Both the position numbers and the translations under genes were made by a program. From Microbacterium sp. EST19A (GTDB lineage: Bacteria; Actinomycetota; Actinomycetes; Actinomycetales; Microbacteriaceae), in assembly GCF_019969685.1 (NCBI RefSeq), contig NZ_JAHXYZ010000001.1:1674001-1738000 (forward strand): DNA of 64,000 nucleotides. Reading direction: 5' to 3'. The notes under the pieces were generated by a model, which saw only the letters and a program-made list of their open reading frames with translations, did no database searches and was not told where the DNA came from. Shown here piece by piece: positions 14,994 through 24,020 of this stretch (positions within the stretch are counted from its first letter, which is position 1; the number at the start of each line of letters is the position of its first letter).

Positions 14994-16586
14994 ATGACGG
15001 ACGAGATCTTCAGCGAGAACGGCGAAGAGCAGACCGACGGCGAAGAGCAGACCGCGAAGGAATCACCGGAATCACCGGAATCACCGCGACGCACGCATCC
15101 CCGCCGGACCGACGCCCTCTCGGCGATGATGTCGCAGGGCTGGGGCGAGACCACGAAGGACTGGGGCTTCGACCCCGACGCGATCGCGCTCGCGGGCGAG
15201 CGGCGCCGTGACCTGGCCGAGCGATTCCCCGACGCGGCTCTCGTCATCCCGAGCGGGCCGGCGAAGATCCGCTCCAACGACGTCACCTACGTCTTCCGTC
15301 CGCACACGTCGTTCGCGCAGCTCACGGGTCTCGGCGCGCGCAGCGATGCGGATGCCGTGCTCGTCGTGGTGGGCGGCGCCGCGGTAGAGACCGTGCTCTT
15401 CCAGCGCGAGCCGATGGGCCCGGGCACCGAGGCCTTCTACCTCGACGGCGGCGCGGGCGAGTACTGGACGGGTCGCCGCCCGTCGATGCCCGAGCTGGAG
15501 GCCGCGCTCGGGATCTCGGTGCGGCCGACCAGCGAACTCGTCGACTTCCTGCGCGGCCTCGCCCGCCCGCTGCGCGTCGTGCCGGATGCCGCCCCCGCCG
15601 TCGAGAAGCTGCTCTCCGCCGAAGGCCTGCACGGCACGAGCGACCCTGCCGACGACAGCGACCTCGACAGCGACCTCGACCGCGCCCTCGACAGCGCCCT
15701 CGCCACCGCCCTCGACGAACTGCGTCTGACGAAGACTCCGTGGGAGATCGCGCAGATGCAGAAGGCCGTCGACATCTCCATCCGCGGCTTCGAAGACGTC
15801 GTCGAGTCCCTTCCCCGCGCCGTCGAGGTCGCACGGGGCGAGCGGGTCGTCGAGGCGGCGTTCCTCGGCCGGGCACGCACCGAGGCCAACGACATCGGCT
15901 ACGGCTCGACGGCCGCCGCCGGCGACAACGCCACCACGCTGCACTGGGATGCCTGCGACGGCCCCGTCCGCGCGACGGATCTCGTCCTGCTCGACGCCGG
16001 CGCGGAACTCGAGACCTTGTACACCGCCGACATCACCCGCACGGTTCCGGCATCCGGCACGTTCACCGACGCGCAGCGGCGGATCTACCAGGCGGTGCTC
16101 GACGCCACGGATGCCGCCATCACGGCCGCCGTCGTCGGGCGCCCGTTCCAGGACCCCCACGATGCCGCCGTCACGGTGCTCGCCCAGCGCCTCGAGGAAT
16201 GGGGCATCCTTCCCGTGACGGCCGCCGAGTCCCTCTCCGACGACGGACAGCATCATCGCCGGTGGATGCCGCACGCCACGAGCCACCACCTCGGACTCGA
16301 CGTGCACGACTGCGCAGCATCCCGACCTGAGAACTACCGCGGAGCGGTCATCCGCCCCGGCATGGTGTTCACGGTGGAACCCGGCCTGTACTTCAAGGCC
16401 GACGACCTGTCGGTTCCCGAGGAATTCCGCGGGATCGGCGTGCGCATCGAAGACGACATCGTCGCGACGGATGACGGCCCGATCAACCTCAGCGCCGCCC
16501 TACCCCGCACGATCGACGACATCGAGGCCTGGATGGCGCCGCTTCTCGAGCGCGGCAGCCGCGTGCGCGCGGCGGCACGGGCGTGA
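14994..16586 (+). CDS. M24 aminopeptidase P family protein (Xaa-Pro aminopeptidase)
   Basis: Removes N-terminal residues preceding proline from peptides; cytosolic dinuclear metal enzyme. 530 residues from ATG 14994 (GAGAGGTG upstream). Pita-bread fold ligands are visible: Asp in LLDAGAELETLYTADITRT (two Asp), His in ATSHHLGLDVHD, Glu in VFTVEPGLY and Glu in GVRIEDDI. The N-terminus has a low-complexity tail of tandem GEEQT and SPE repeats (15021-15089). A second acidic insertion, DSDLDSDLDRALDSAL, precedes the catalytic domain. First gene of a coupled trio. Confidence 0.92.
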   Translation: MTDEIFSENGEEQTDGEEQTAKESPESPESPRRTHPRRTDALSAMMSQGWGETTKDWGFDPDAIALAGERRRDLAERFPDAALVIPSGPAKIRSNDVTYVFRPHTSFAQLTGLGARSDADAVLVVVGGAAVETVLFQREPMGPGTEAFYLDGGAGEYWTGRRPSMPELEAALGISVRPTSELVDFLRGLARPLRVVPDAAPAVEKLLSAEGLHGTSDPADDSDLDSDLDRALDSALATALDELRLTKTPWEIAQMQKAVDISIRGFEDVVESLPRAVEVARGERVVEAAFLGRARTEANDIGYGSTAAAGDNATTLHWDACDGPVRATDLVLLDAGAELETLYTADITRTVPASGTFTDAQRRIYQAVLDATDAAITAAVVGRPFQDPHDAAVTVLAQRLEEWGILPVTAAESLSDDGQHHRRWMPHATSHHLGLDVHDCAASRPENYRGAVIRPGMVFTVEPGLYFKADDLSVPEEFRGIGVRIEDDIVATDDGPINLSAALPRTIDDIEAWMAPLLERGSRVRAAARA

Positions 16587-17590
16587 CCGCGCAGAGCACT
16601 CGCCGCGTCGGACTCGTTCTCGCGGTGGTCGCCTGCGCGATCTTCGCAACCTCCGGGCCGGTCGGCAAGACCTTGATGGAGGCCGGGATCGAGCCCCAGC
16701 ACGTCTCGTGGCTGCGCGTCACCGGCGCCGCCGCGGTGCTCCTCCCGGTCGTCCTGCTGCTGAGGGGCAGAGCGCTCATCGCCGCTTGGCGATCCTCATG
16801 GCGGCTGCTGGTCGCCTACGGCGCGATCGGCATGGCCGCCTCGCAGACGCTCTTCTTCTACGCAGCCTCACGCCTGCCCATCGGCGTCGCGGTGCTGCTG
16901 CAGTTCTCGGGTCCGCTGCTCATCATCGGCTGGACCAAGTTCGTGCGCCGGCGGTTCGTGCCTCGCTCAGCGGCGATCGGCGTCATCATCTCGCTGATCG
17001 GTCTGATGATCGTGGTCGAGGTGTGGGCGGGTCTCGCCTTCGACCTGTCGGGCGTGCTCGCCGGCCTCGGCTCGGCCGTGTGCCAGGCGGCGTACTTCCT
17101 GGTCATCGAAGACCTCAAGGGGTCGGCGGACGTGCTGGTCATGACCGCCTCCGGGGCGGTCGTCGGCGCGTGCGTGCTCACCGTCGTGACGCTGCCGTGG
17201 ACGCTGCCGTGGCAGGCCATCGGGGGCACGGTCACGCTGGCCGGCGCTGAGATCTCCGGCTGGCTCCCGTTCCTGTGGCTGGTCATCGTCTGCGCGATCC
17301 TGGCGTTCCTGCTGGAGGGGGCGGCGGTGCGTCGCCTGTCCGCTGTCATCGCCGGCGCCATCGCCTACGTCGAGGTGGTCTTCGCCGCAGTGATCGCCTG
17401 GCTGCTTCTCGGTGAGAACCTCGGGCCCGCGCAGATCATCGGCGGGGTGGCCGTCATCGCCGGGGCCTACATCGCCCAGCGCCCGGCGAAGTCGGACGCG
17501 CTGGACACCGACGACCAGATCGAGTTCCCTGGAATGGTCGGAGCCACCGCCATGATCCACGACAGCCCTCGAAAGAACGGACCACGATGA
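16583..17590 (+). CDS. EamA/DMT-family transporter
   Basis: 335 residues, ten hydrophobic helices in two EamA halves (about 8-140 and 150-300), with a hydrophilic C-terminal tail. GTG start overlaps the M24 stop (GTGA) and the stop overlaps the M17 start (ATGA). Placement between two aminopeptidases suggests export of surplus amino acids released from peptides, as proposed for other DMT exporters; this is inference. Confidence 0.9.
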   Translation: MTAQSTRRVGLVLAVVACAIFATSGPVGKTLMEAGIEPQHVSWLRVTGAAAVLLPVVLLLRGRALIAAWRSSWRLLVAYGAIGMAASQTLFFYAASRLPIGVAVLLQFSGPLLIIGWTKFVRRRFVPRSAAIGVIISLIGLMIVVEVWAGLAFDLSGVLAGLGSAVCQAAYFLVIEDLKGSADVLVMTASGAVVGACVLTVVTLPWTLPWQAIGGTVTLAGAEISGWLPFLWLVIVCAILAFLLEGAAVRRLSAVIAGAIAYVEVVFAAVIAWLLLGENLGPAQIIGGVAVIAGAYIAQRPAKSDALDTDDQIEFPGMVGATAMIHDSPRKNGPR

Positions 17591-19131
17591 CCTCGCTTCT
17601 CGACATCCTCGCCGAGGCGGACCGCCTGCCGACCGTGACCCTCGACGGCGGCGACGACGGCGGCGAGCAACCGACCGGACCGTGGGGTCTCGTCATCGGA
17701 GTCCGTGCCGAGAGCGGACGTCCGGTGGTCGTCGACCCGCATGCGCGACTCGATCCCGCGACACGTGAGGCGCTCACCGGTTCGCTGGAGACGCTCGCCG
17801 AAGACTGGAAAGGCGTAGCCGTCATCGTCGCCGCCCCGGCCGGCAGCCTCTACGACTTCTTCACCCTCACCGCCCTCGACGACGCCGATCCGGCAGCGGA
17901 CGCCACGGTTCGCCTGCGACGCGCCGCCGGCTCGGCCGCACGCGCCTCGACCCGGGTCGCCGCGCTCACCTTCGCCCTGCCGGTCGACTCCGCCGCAGAG
18001 GTGCGGGCCATCATCGAAGGCGCGCTGCTCGGCGGCTACTCCTATCCCGGCATCCACCGTCCGGGCGCCGATGCGTCGACCTTGCGCACAGTCCAGATCG
18101 ACGTGATCGTCGGAAGCACGCAGGCGGATGACGCCGACGTCACGGCGGCGATCGTGGCCGCCCGCTCGACGAGACTCGCGCGCACGCTCATCGACCTGCC
18201 GCCGAACCTGCTCTACCCCTCGTCGTTCGCGAAAGTGGCGGAAGAGCTGGCCGGCGCCGAGGGTCTCGACGTGCACATCCGGGATGCCGACGCGCTGCGC
18301 GCGGAGGGCTTCGGCGGACTGATCGGCGTCGGTCAGGGCAGCGAGCACGAGCCCGCGCTCGTGCGCGTCGACTACGTCCCCGAGGCTCCTGCCCGCGCCC
18401 ACCTCGCCTTCGTGGGCAAGGGGATCACCTATGACGCGGGCGGCATCAACCTCAAGCTGTCCGAGCAGGACTACATGAACTTCGACATGTCGGGCGCCGC
18501 GGCCGTGCTGGCGGCGGTGCTCGCGTGCGCTCGGCTGCGGCTGCCGGTCCGCGTCACGGCCTGGATGGCACTGGCCGAGAACGTGCCTTCCGGAACGTCC
18601 CAGCGTCCGAGTGACGTGATCACCCTCTTCGACGGGACGACCGTCGAGGTCCGTGACACCGACGCCGAAGGGCGCCTCGTGCTGGCCGACGCGATCGTGG
18701 CCGCGACGGCAGAGCATCCCGACATCGTCGTCGACATCGCCACGCTCACCGGTGCACAGCAGATCGGGCTCGGCGATCGTGTCAGCGCCCTGATGGCCAA
18801 CGACGACAACCTGGCTCACGATCTCGCCGGCCTCGCCACCTCGGCCGATGAGCGGGTCTGGCGGATGCCGCTGACGGTCGATCTGGCCGAAGGCCTCCGC
18901 TCCCGGGTCGCCGACATCGCGAACAAGGCCGACCGGCCGGGTGGGATGCTGACGGCCGCGCTCTTCCTCGAGCACTTCGTCTCGCGGGCCGAGCACGTGC
19001 CGCGCTGGGCGCACCTGGACATCTGCGGTCCGGCGATCAACCGGAAGAAGCCCTACGGGTTCACCCCGCTGGGCGGCACGGGCGTGGGCGGTCGCACGCT
19101 GCTCGCCCTCGCGCAGCACGTCTCGGGCTGA
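17587..19131 (+). CDS. pepA: M17 leucyl aminopeptidase
   Basis: Cytosolic dizinc exopeptidase, 514 residues. The catalytic C-terminal domain has VGKGITYDAGGINLK (metal Lys/Asp), MNFDMSGAAAVLAAV, and the family signature as DTDAEGRLVLAD (usually N-T-D-A-E-G-R-L). The N-terminal macro-like domain is about 1-170. Followed by only about 18 bp of backbone sequence before the island junction; the convergent M14 gene on the far side of the island was probably its original neighbour. Confidence 0.94.
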   Translation: MTSLLDILAEADRLPTVTLDGGDDGGEQPTGPWGLVIGVRAESGRPVVVDPHARLDPATREALTGSLETLAEDWKGVAVIVAAPAGSLYDFFTLTALDDADPAADATVRLRRAAGSAARASTRVAALTFALPVDSAAEVRAIIEGALLGGYSYPGIHRPGADASTLRTVQIDVIVGSTQADDADVTAAIVAARSTRLARTLIDLPPNLLYPSSFAKVAEELAGAEGLDVHIRDADALRAEGFGGLIGVGQGSEHEPALVRVDYVPEAPARAHLAFVGKGITYDAGGINLKLSEQDYMNFDMSGAAAVLAAVLACARLRLPVRVTAWMALAENVPSGTSQRPSDVITLFDGTTVEVRDTDAEGRLVLADAIVAATAEHPDIVVDIATLTGAQQIGLGDRVSALMANDDNLAHDLAGLATSADERVWRMPLTVDLAEGLRSRVADIANKADRPGGMLTAALFLEHFVSRAEHVPRWAHLDICGPAINRKKPYGFTPLGGTGVGGRTLLALAQHVSG

Positions 19132-19148
19132 CGCCCGCCGCCGTCTCG

Positions 19149-19156
19149 CCCGCCGT
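19149..19156. repeat. Left island junction repeat
   Basis: CCCGCCGT, identical to 28274-28281 at the other end of the accessory segment. Joining the two copies gives a gap of about 20 bp between the convergent pepA and M14 stop codons. Confidence 0.45.
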
Positions 19157-19914
19157 GCATCGTCAGCACGTTCAGATTCCATCGCGAGATAGGCCTTCAC
19201 GCTCTCCTCACCGAGGGCTGTCAGCGCATCACGGCTGTCTTCCGCCTTCAAGTGGAGGTACAGCTCAGTCGTGGCCTGGTCCATGTGTCCGACGATTCGA
19301 CGAACGAGCGCTTCGTTCATTCCGGCCAACGCCATGCGGGTGATAGCGATGTGTCTTGCACCATGTGGCGAGAACTCGGCGCTGATGCCCTTCTCACCCA
19401 ACCTGGTGAGGATGTCCGCCAACGCCTTCGAGTCGGTCTGCTGCCGTCGAGGAGCGCCGTTTGGCATGGTGAAGACAAGGTCCGAGAGGTCCGGTCTCTC
19501 GGACGCGTTGCGCACCCACGCCTGCGGGTTCGCCTCACGCCACTCGTCCTGTCGCGCGCGTTGCTCACGGAGCAGAGTGATGAGCGGTTCGGCGAGTGGA
19601 ATCACACGCACGCGGCTGCTCCTCTTCGTCTCTTCAAGGTAGATGCGACCCTTGCCACCCTTCTCGACAGCGCCTTCCGGCCAGAGAGTGCAACTCGCTG
19701 AGGATTTGCCGCAGGACCACCGCTTCCCGTCCGCGAGGCGCTGGCACGCAGGAGCGTGGGCGGCGGGCTTCCACTTGAGCTGCCGCTTGACCCTCAGGAA
19801 CGGTCGCTCGTCATCGAGCACCCCGGTGATGGCGCTCCAGCAGAGGCCAAGTGCCTCACCGGGTCGAAGGCCCAGCTCGAGAGAGACCATCCATCGGGCT
19901 TCCTCCTTCCCTTT
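19149..19914 (-). pseudogene. 5'-truncated tyrosine integrase
   Basis: Catalytic domain of a phage/ICE tyrosine recombinase. Visible are Arg I in ELGLRPGEALGL, the Lys strand TKRSSRVRVIPL, box II SPHGARHIAI (HxxR), VGHM and the nucleophile in TTELYLH. The arm-binding and core-binding domains are missing: upstream of KEEARWM (about 19914) the frame is not integrase-like. At the 3' end it runs without a stop across the junction and antisense through pepA, so the original C-terminus is also lost. Inactive remnant. Confidence 0.85.
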
Positions 19915-20016
19915 GACTACAGTCTGGCTGAGGCCTCCGTCTCCACGTTCGGGCGTAGTCCACGTATGGCTTCTGCGCTCGCTCGGCCTGCTCGTCAGGC
20001 ACTGCCACCGATGACA

Positions 20017-20053
20017 GAAAACCCCCGGTAATCCAAGGATTCCGAGGGTTTTC
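20017..20053 (-). terminator. Hairpin terminator downstream of the tRNA fragment
   Basis: Arms GAAAACCCCCGGTAATCC and GGATTCCGAGGGTTTTC flank an AA loop. On the minus strand the stem ends in GGTTTTCTGTC. It follows the tRNA-Ala fragment at the distance expected for a tRNA terminator. Confidence 0.7.
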
Positions 20054-20075
20054 GTCTTTACTGTCTCAACACAGT

Positions 20076-20095
20076 GTGGAGCCTAGGAGATTCGA
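20076..20095 (-). other. tRNA-Ala 3'-end fragment (candidate att core)
   Basis: The minus strand reads TCGAATCTCCTAGGCTCCAC, the T-loop/T-stem and acceptor 3' end typical of actinobacterial tRNA-Ala(UGC). The rest of the tRNA is absent (the upstream T-stem AGGAGT is not there). Such 20-45 bp 3' segments are classic integrase crossover sites. Confidence 0.65.
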
Positions 20096-20172
20096 TCGTT
20101 CGGGACGCCCTGCGTGGTTTTGACCCCGTTTTTTGCGGATTGTGGTTGCGCTCTCTGTCGGAAGATGCTTTG

Positions 20173-20195
20173 GTCACACCTATAGTCACACCTAT
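20173..20195. repeat. Two direct GTCACACCTAT repeats
   Basis: GTCACACCTAT at 20173-20183 and 20185-20195, period 12. Position beside an att-like fragment and integrase remnant suggests integrase arm-type sites; alternatively an operator for the RES gene. Confidence 0.45.
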
Positions 20196-20222
20196 CAGGT
20201 TCAACGAAGCGCAGGCCGCGCT

Positions 20223-21458
20223 TCAGCGTGCTCGGTGGATGATGGCGCGTCGCTCCACCTTGTACCGCCTCACGGACTCGGGCCGCACTTCAAGAACCCC
20301 CCTGAACTCGAACTCTTCCGGAATGTGCGAGTTCGGCTTGCTGGGAGACGCGAGGTAGTTCGGCCGCTCACCCGGCTCAGTAATCCACTCGTTGTCGTCG
20401 AAGAACAATGCGACGTTGGTTCCGCCAACGCCAGCCACCGATGGATAAGCGATGCCATGGATGGTGGGGACGCTTAGCCATCGGAACGCCTCCGTGAGGA
20501 GTTGTGAAGGCAGGTACTCCATTGCCTGTCGGTCGTCGCCGGGGATGTACTCCATCATGCGGTCGCGGTAGAACTCGAAGGAGGCGCGACGGCTCGCGAA
20601 GTCGCTGTACGCAGGGTCAAAGATGCTCGGAAGGTCGGGAATGACAGTCAGGTCGATAAGCCGAAGCGGCTGCCTGACCTCAAGAGTGGCGACGACACAT
20701 TCGTCGTACGGACTGTGCGAGGCGACCTCAGCACAAGCGGTCTTCGCCTTGCGCGCCGTGTACAGAATGGGCATACCGGCCGCACTGAGACGCCCCGCCG
20801 ATGCGAACTCGGGCGGCGGCGGCCCCATCTCTTTGCTCGGATTGCGTCGGACTTGCATTTCCAACTCCCGAACGTTTCGCTCGATACGCGCACGGTAAAG
20901 CAACGTCCCAGGGGCGAGTATCAGAGGTTCGCAGTTGTCGGATGCAAAATCGAGCATCTCCCGCGCCAGGACGTAGTTCCACTCAGGCGCCGTGACGGGC
21001 TTCTCACCTGTCGGCGGAATCAACAATCGAGACTGATGTTTGACGCGATAGTCGAAATCTCGCCACGAGAACTGCATCCCCACAGCTGTGCCTTCATCGA
21101 ACATTTCGTACCACGACCCCGCCGGGACAATCAGCGATGTCACCTCAGCGAGCAGGACTTCGAGTGCATCATCCGTGACAGCTCCGGTGAGCGTCGAATC
21201 CACGACTTCGCTGTGCGCAACCTTGGCGAGTACTTGCTTCATGTCGGGAACGAAGCCCTCGTGGTCATAGCGTTTCCGGGCAGCCGCGAGCACTACAGAC
21301 GCGAGTCGTTCCAGCGGGACAGCATCGGACCCTTCGGCAGGGCATATCGAGCAGTCGGTGGTGCGGGAACTAGCGCTCAAGTCCTGGCGAAGGTACGGGT
21401 CAACGAGGTGTGTTACACAGACCCAACCGTCGCTCGGCAGTATGCGGTCACTCTTCAT
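20223..21458 (-). CDS. HEPN/RES N-terminal domain and RES domain protein
   Basis: 411 residues. N-terminal half (about 30-180) resembles the HEPN/RES N-terminal domain, including the WRDFDYRVKHQSRLLIPP segment. The C-terminal half (about 195-385) is a RES domain: LLYRARI supplies the Arg, CAEVASH the Glu, and a later Ser the third residue. Stand-alone RES toxins degrade NAD+ by phosphorolysis. Fused HEPN-RES proteins are linked to defence or abortive infection, so this one may be a single-gene effector; activity is inferred. No Xre-type antitoxin gene is adjacent. Island gene. Confidence 0.82.
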   Translation of the reverse strand: MKSDRILPSDGWVCVTHLVDPYLRQDLSASSRTTDCSICPAEGSDAVPLERLASVVLAAARKRYDHEGFVPDMKQVLAKVAHSEVVDSTLTGAVTDDALEVLLAEVTSLIVPAGSWYEMFDEGTAVGMQFSWRDFDYRVKHQSRLLIPPTGEKPVTAPEWNYVLAREMLDFASDNCEPLILAPGTLLYRARIERNVRELEMQVRRNPSKEMGPPPPEFASAGRLSAAGMPILYTARKAKTACAEVASHSPYDECVVATLEVRQPLRLIDLTVIPDLPSIFDPAYSDFASRRASFEFYRDRMMEYIPGDDRQAMEYLPSQLLTEAFRWLSVPTIHGIAYPSVAGVGGTNVALFFDDNEWITEPGERPNYLASPSKPNSHIPEEFEFRGVLEVRPESVRRYKVERRAIIHRAR

Positions 21459-21678
21459 ATGCTCATCATGCCGCGCTTGAAGCTACGACTCGCTCAGATA
21501 CCAGGCCTCTTCCACGTACGAGATGACATGCGCCCAGCGCGGTGATGCGCGTGGGCGATGGGACCGGAACTCCTCCCGGAGGCCGTCCCACAAGATGTAG
21601 CGGTCTGACCGTAGCCCCACCAGATGGGAGGGTGCGGCGCTGGTCCGCCGTGTCAGACCTTCACCCCACAATAGGAGT
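21459..21678. other. Divergent promoter region of RES and methylase genes
   Basis: 220 bp without a convincing gene. ACAATAGGAG lies just before the methylase ATG at 21679 and could serve as its ribosome binding site. No clear palindrome noted. Confidence 0.4.
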
Positions 21679-22842
21679 ATGCGTCCGAACCTTGCCGTCG
21701 TCCCCGACACCGCGACGCTACGGAAAGCGCGCGGGGCGTTCTTCACCCCCGACGCCATCGCCGAGTTCACAACCAACTGGGCTGTCCGTTCGGCCGACGA
21801 TTTGGTCCTCGAACCTTCGTGCGGCGAGGCCGCGTTCCTGACGCAAGCTGTTCGTCGACTCACCGAGCTTCAGGCCGCAACCGGCACCCTCACGGTGCCC
21901 CCTCGCGTGGATGGCGTCGAGATACACGATGCCAGCGCAGCCGAGGCCGAACGTCTCGTGCGTGCTGCGGGCGGCGACCCACGCATCTTCACCAGTGACT
22001 TCTTCCTGGTGAAGCCGGAGCCGAAGTACACAGCCGTCATCGGCAACCCGCCCTACATTCGGTACCAAGATTTCTCCGGCGAGGCGCGCACGCGCAGCCG
22101 CGAGGCCGCGCTTCAGGCGGGCGTGAACATGTCGGGCCTGGCCTCGTCGTGGGCCGCGTTCACCGTTCACTCGGCACTCATGTTGCGCAAGGGCGGACGC
22201 CTCGCCCTCGTCGTTCCCGCGGAGTTGCTGAGCGTGAACTACGCCGCCGAGGTGCGCCGTTTCCTTTTCGAAAGGTTCGCGCGGGTGGACCTGGTGCTCT
22301 TCACTGAGCGCGTGTTCGCTGAGGTGCAGGAAGAGGTCGTCCTCCTACTCGCGGATGGGTATGAGGAGGGGAGCGCTAAGCACGCCTCTATCTTCCAAGC
22401 GCAGAACGCAGCAGCGTTGTCCGAGACGCTCGCTGTGACCACTTGGACACCGACTGACCCGGCCGAGAAGTGGACGCCTTCACTGCTTTCGGCTGATGCG
22501 CTCAGCGTCTACAGCGGTCTGCTCCAGAGCGGCGACTTCACTACGCTGGAAACGTGGGGAGACACCACCCTCGGCATGGTCACGGGCAACAATAAATATT
22601 TCGCGATGTCACCTGAGAGGGCAGCCGAGCTGGGTATCGCAGAGTCCGAACTTCTGAAGCTCAGCCCTCCCGGAAGTAGTCACCTTCGCGGACTCACGTT
22701 CACGTCGGACGCCTGGCGTGCCCTCGGGAAGAAGGGGAGCGCGACGTATCTGTTCCGCCCGAGCGGCGAGCCGAGCGACAAGGCTCAGGAGTACATCGAC
22801 GCTGGCGAGACAGCGGGCATCAGCGCTCCTGTCTCGGTCTGA
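21679..22842 (+). pseudogene. N6-adenine DNA methylase, truncated at the C-terminus
   Basis: 387 residues are open. SAM motif I is E45-PSCGEAAFL, the N-terminal X region is RGAFFTPDAIAEF, and catalytic motif IV is N123-PPY. The following TVHSALMLRKGGRLALVVPAELLSVNY is typical of Eco57I/type IIG-like methylases. Relatives continue for some 150-200 residues after the YIDAGE motif (target-recognition part). Here the frame ends shortly after it with an unrelated SAPVSV tail, so the specificity region appears lost by truncation or frameshift. No cognate nuclease gene is visible. Confidence 0.75.
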
Positions 22843-22976
22843 CCGTCCCCGTTTTTATGGACTGGCAGTTCCCGCTGTCAGAACGGGCTGACCTTTAGTA
22901 GCGTTCCTGGCACAATGGATACGGTATCGATTAAACGTCTCCACCGCAAGCTCCTGGACACGTTTATGATGAAACC

Positions 22977-24020
22977 GTGCCCAGACCACCGCTCCAGCCC
23001 GGTACCCACGGCCACATCGCCGTCGCGCCGACAACAGACGCTCTGCGCGCACGCGGCGCGTTCGTCGCGCACGCTCGCGTCCGCCCGCTGGACGGCAGCG
23101 ACGTTCAGGTAGTTCGGCGATTCGGGGCTACCGAGAGCGACGCGCTAAGCGCCTTGCAAGCAGCCATTGTCGAGCGCATCGGGGCCGTTAGCGGAGACCC
23201 CGTCATCTCCGTCGCCGACCGCCGAATCTTGCTTGCCCGACAAGGTTTCGCGGTCTTTGTCAACCTCTACTTCGACTCGACTCCTCGTGTCGAACCTGGC
23301 GGCGATGCCGAGGGAGACGCCGACGCAGCCGGGAGCGACCACATCCCTAATCGGGTGGTGGAGGGATTCGTGGCGTCAGCCGTGGACCACATTCGCGCCT
23401 GGTACCGCGCGACCTCCCCAACCAACGATGACCCACGTCCGTTCATCTACATCTACGCGGACCACACGATGTGGCGAGCAGTTCTGGAGGCGGCGGCGTC
23501 AGCGATTTGGGTGCTAGGCCCGGACAGACGGGAGGAGCGCATCGAGCACGCAACCCGTCTTGCCATCTACGAGTGGGAGAAGTCAAAGCCCATACGTCGC
23601 TTCTCTGGTGAGGTCGACGAGGCCGCCGCTCGGATGCACGAGGAGCAACGGCTGGTCATTGAGCGGGTCTGTGAGCGGATGGGTTTCGACTTCAACACGC
23701 TCGCGAAGAAGGGTGCGGCCCCGACGAAGGTTGTGAGCACGGCACGTGAGTACCTGGGCCGGGACGGCGATGATTTCTTCTACTGGTGGACTATCTGCTC
23801 GCGGTACACACACGCGCAGACTCTCACCGTGATGCTGCGCGGAGTCCGCACGCACGTCGATTCACCCGACGGCGGAGTGCTGAACGTCGAGACCAACGTT
23901 GACCAACTGGCTGACGTGGTGGACTTCACCATGAAAGCCACCGACGCACTCGTCAGCATGCTCGTCCGGCGAGGCTTCAACCGAGTGCCTCGCGACCCCG
24001 CCGGTAACGTTGGGGCATGA
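22977..24020 (+). CDS. Integrase-N-domain fusion to an uncharacterised helical protein
   Basis: 347 residues from GTG 22977, with TATGAT (22965-22970) 6 bp upstream, so probably leaderless. Residues 1-70 (MPRPPLQPGTHGHIAV, HARVRPLDGSDVQVVRRFGAT, ALSALQAAIVER) look like the arm-type DNA-binding domain of actinobacterial tyrosine integrases. No core-binding or catalytic domain follows. Instead residues about 130-345 match an uncharacterised helical family with RAVLEAAASAIWVLGPDRREERIEHA and WWTICSRYTHAQ. Overlaps the next gene by ATGA. Function unknown; the fusion probably arose by recombination in the island. Confidence 0.7.
   Translation: MPRPPLQPGTHGHIAVAPTTDALRARGAFVAHARVRPLDGSDVQVVRRFGATESDALSALQAAIVERIGAVSGDPVISVADRRILLARQGFAVFVNLYFDSTPRVEPGGDAEGDADAAGSDHIPNRVVEGFVASAVDHIRAWYRATSPTNDDPRPFIYIYADHTMWRAVLEAAASAIWVLGPDRREERIEHATRLAIYEWEKSKPIRRFSGEVDEAAARMHEEQRLVIERVCERMGFDFNTLAKKGAAPTKVVSTAREYLGRDGDDFFYWWTICSRYTHAQTLTVMLRGVRTHVDSPDGGVLNVETNVDQLADVVDFTMKATDALVSMLVRRGFNRVPRDPAGNVGA

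Noticed and set aside
17467..19148. Continuation of the integrase frame antisense through pepA
   Set aside because: Past the junction the translation becomes Arg/Gly/Asp-rich shadow of pepA. The integrase homology ends near 19150.
20017..20095. Complete tRNA gene
   Set aside because: Only the 3' 20 bases match a tRNA; no D-arm, anticodon arm or 5' acceptor strand is present.
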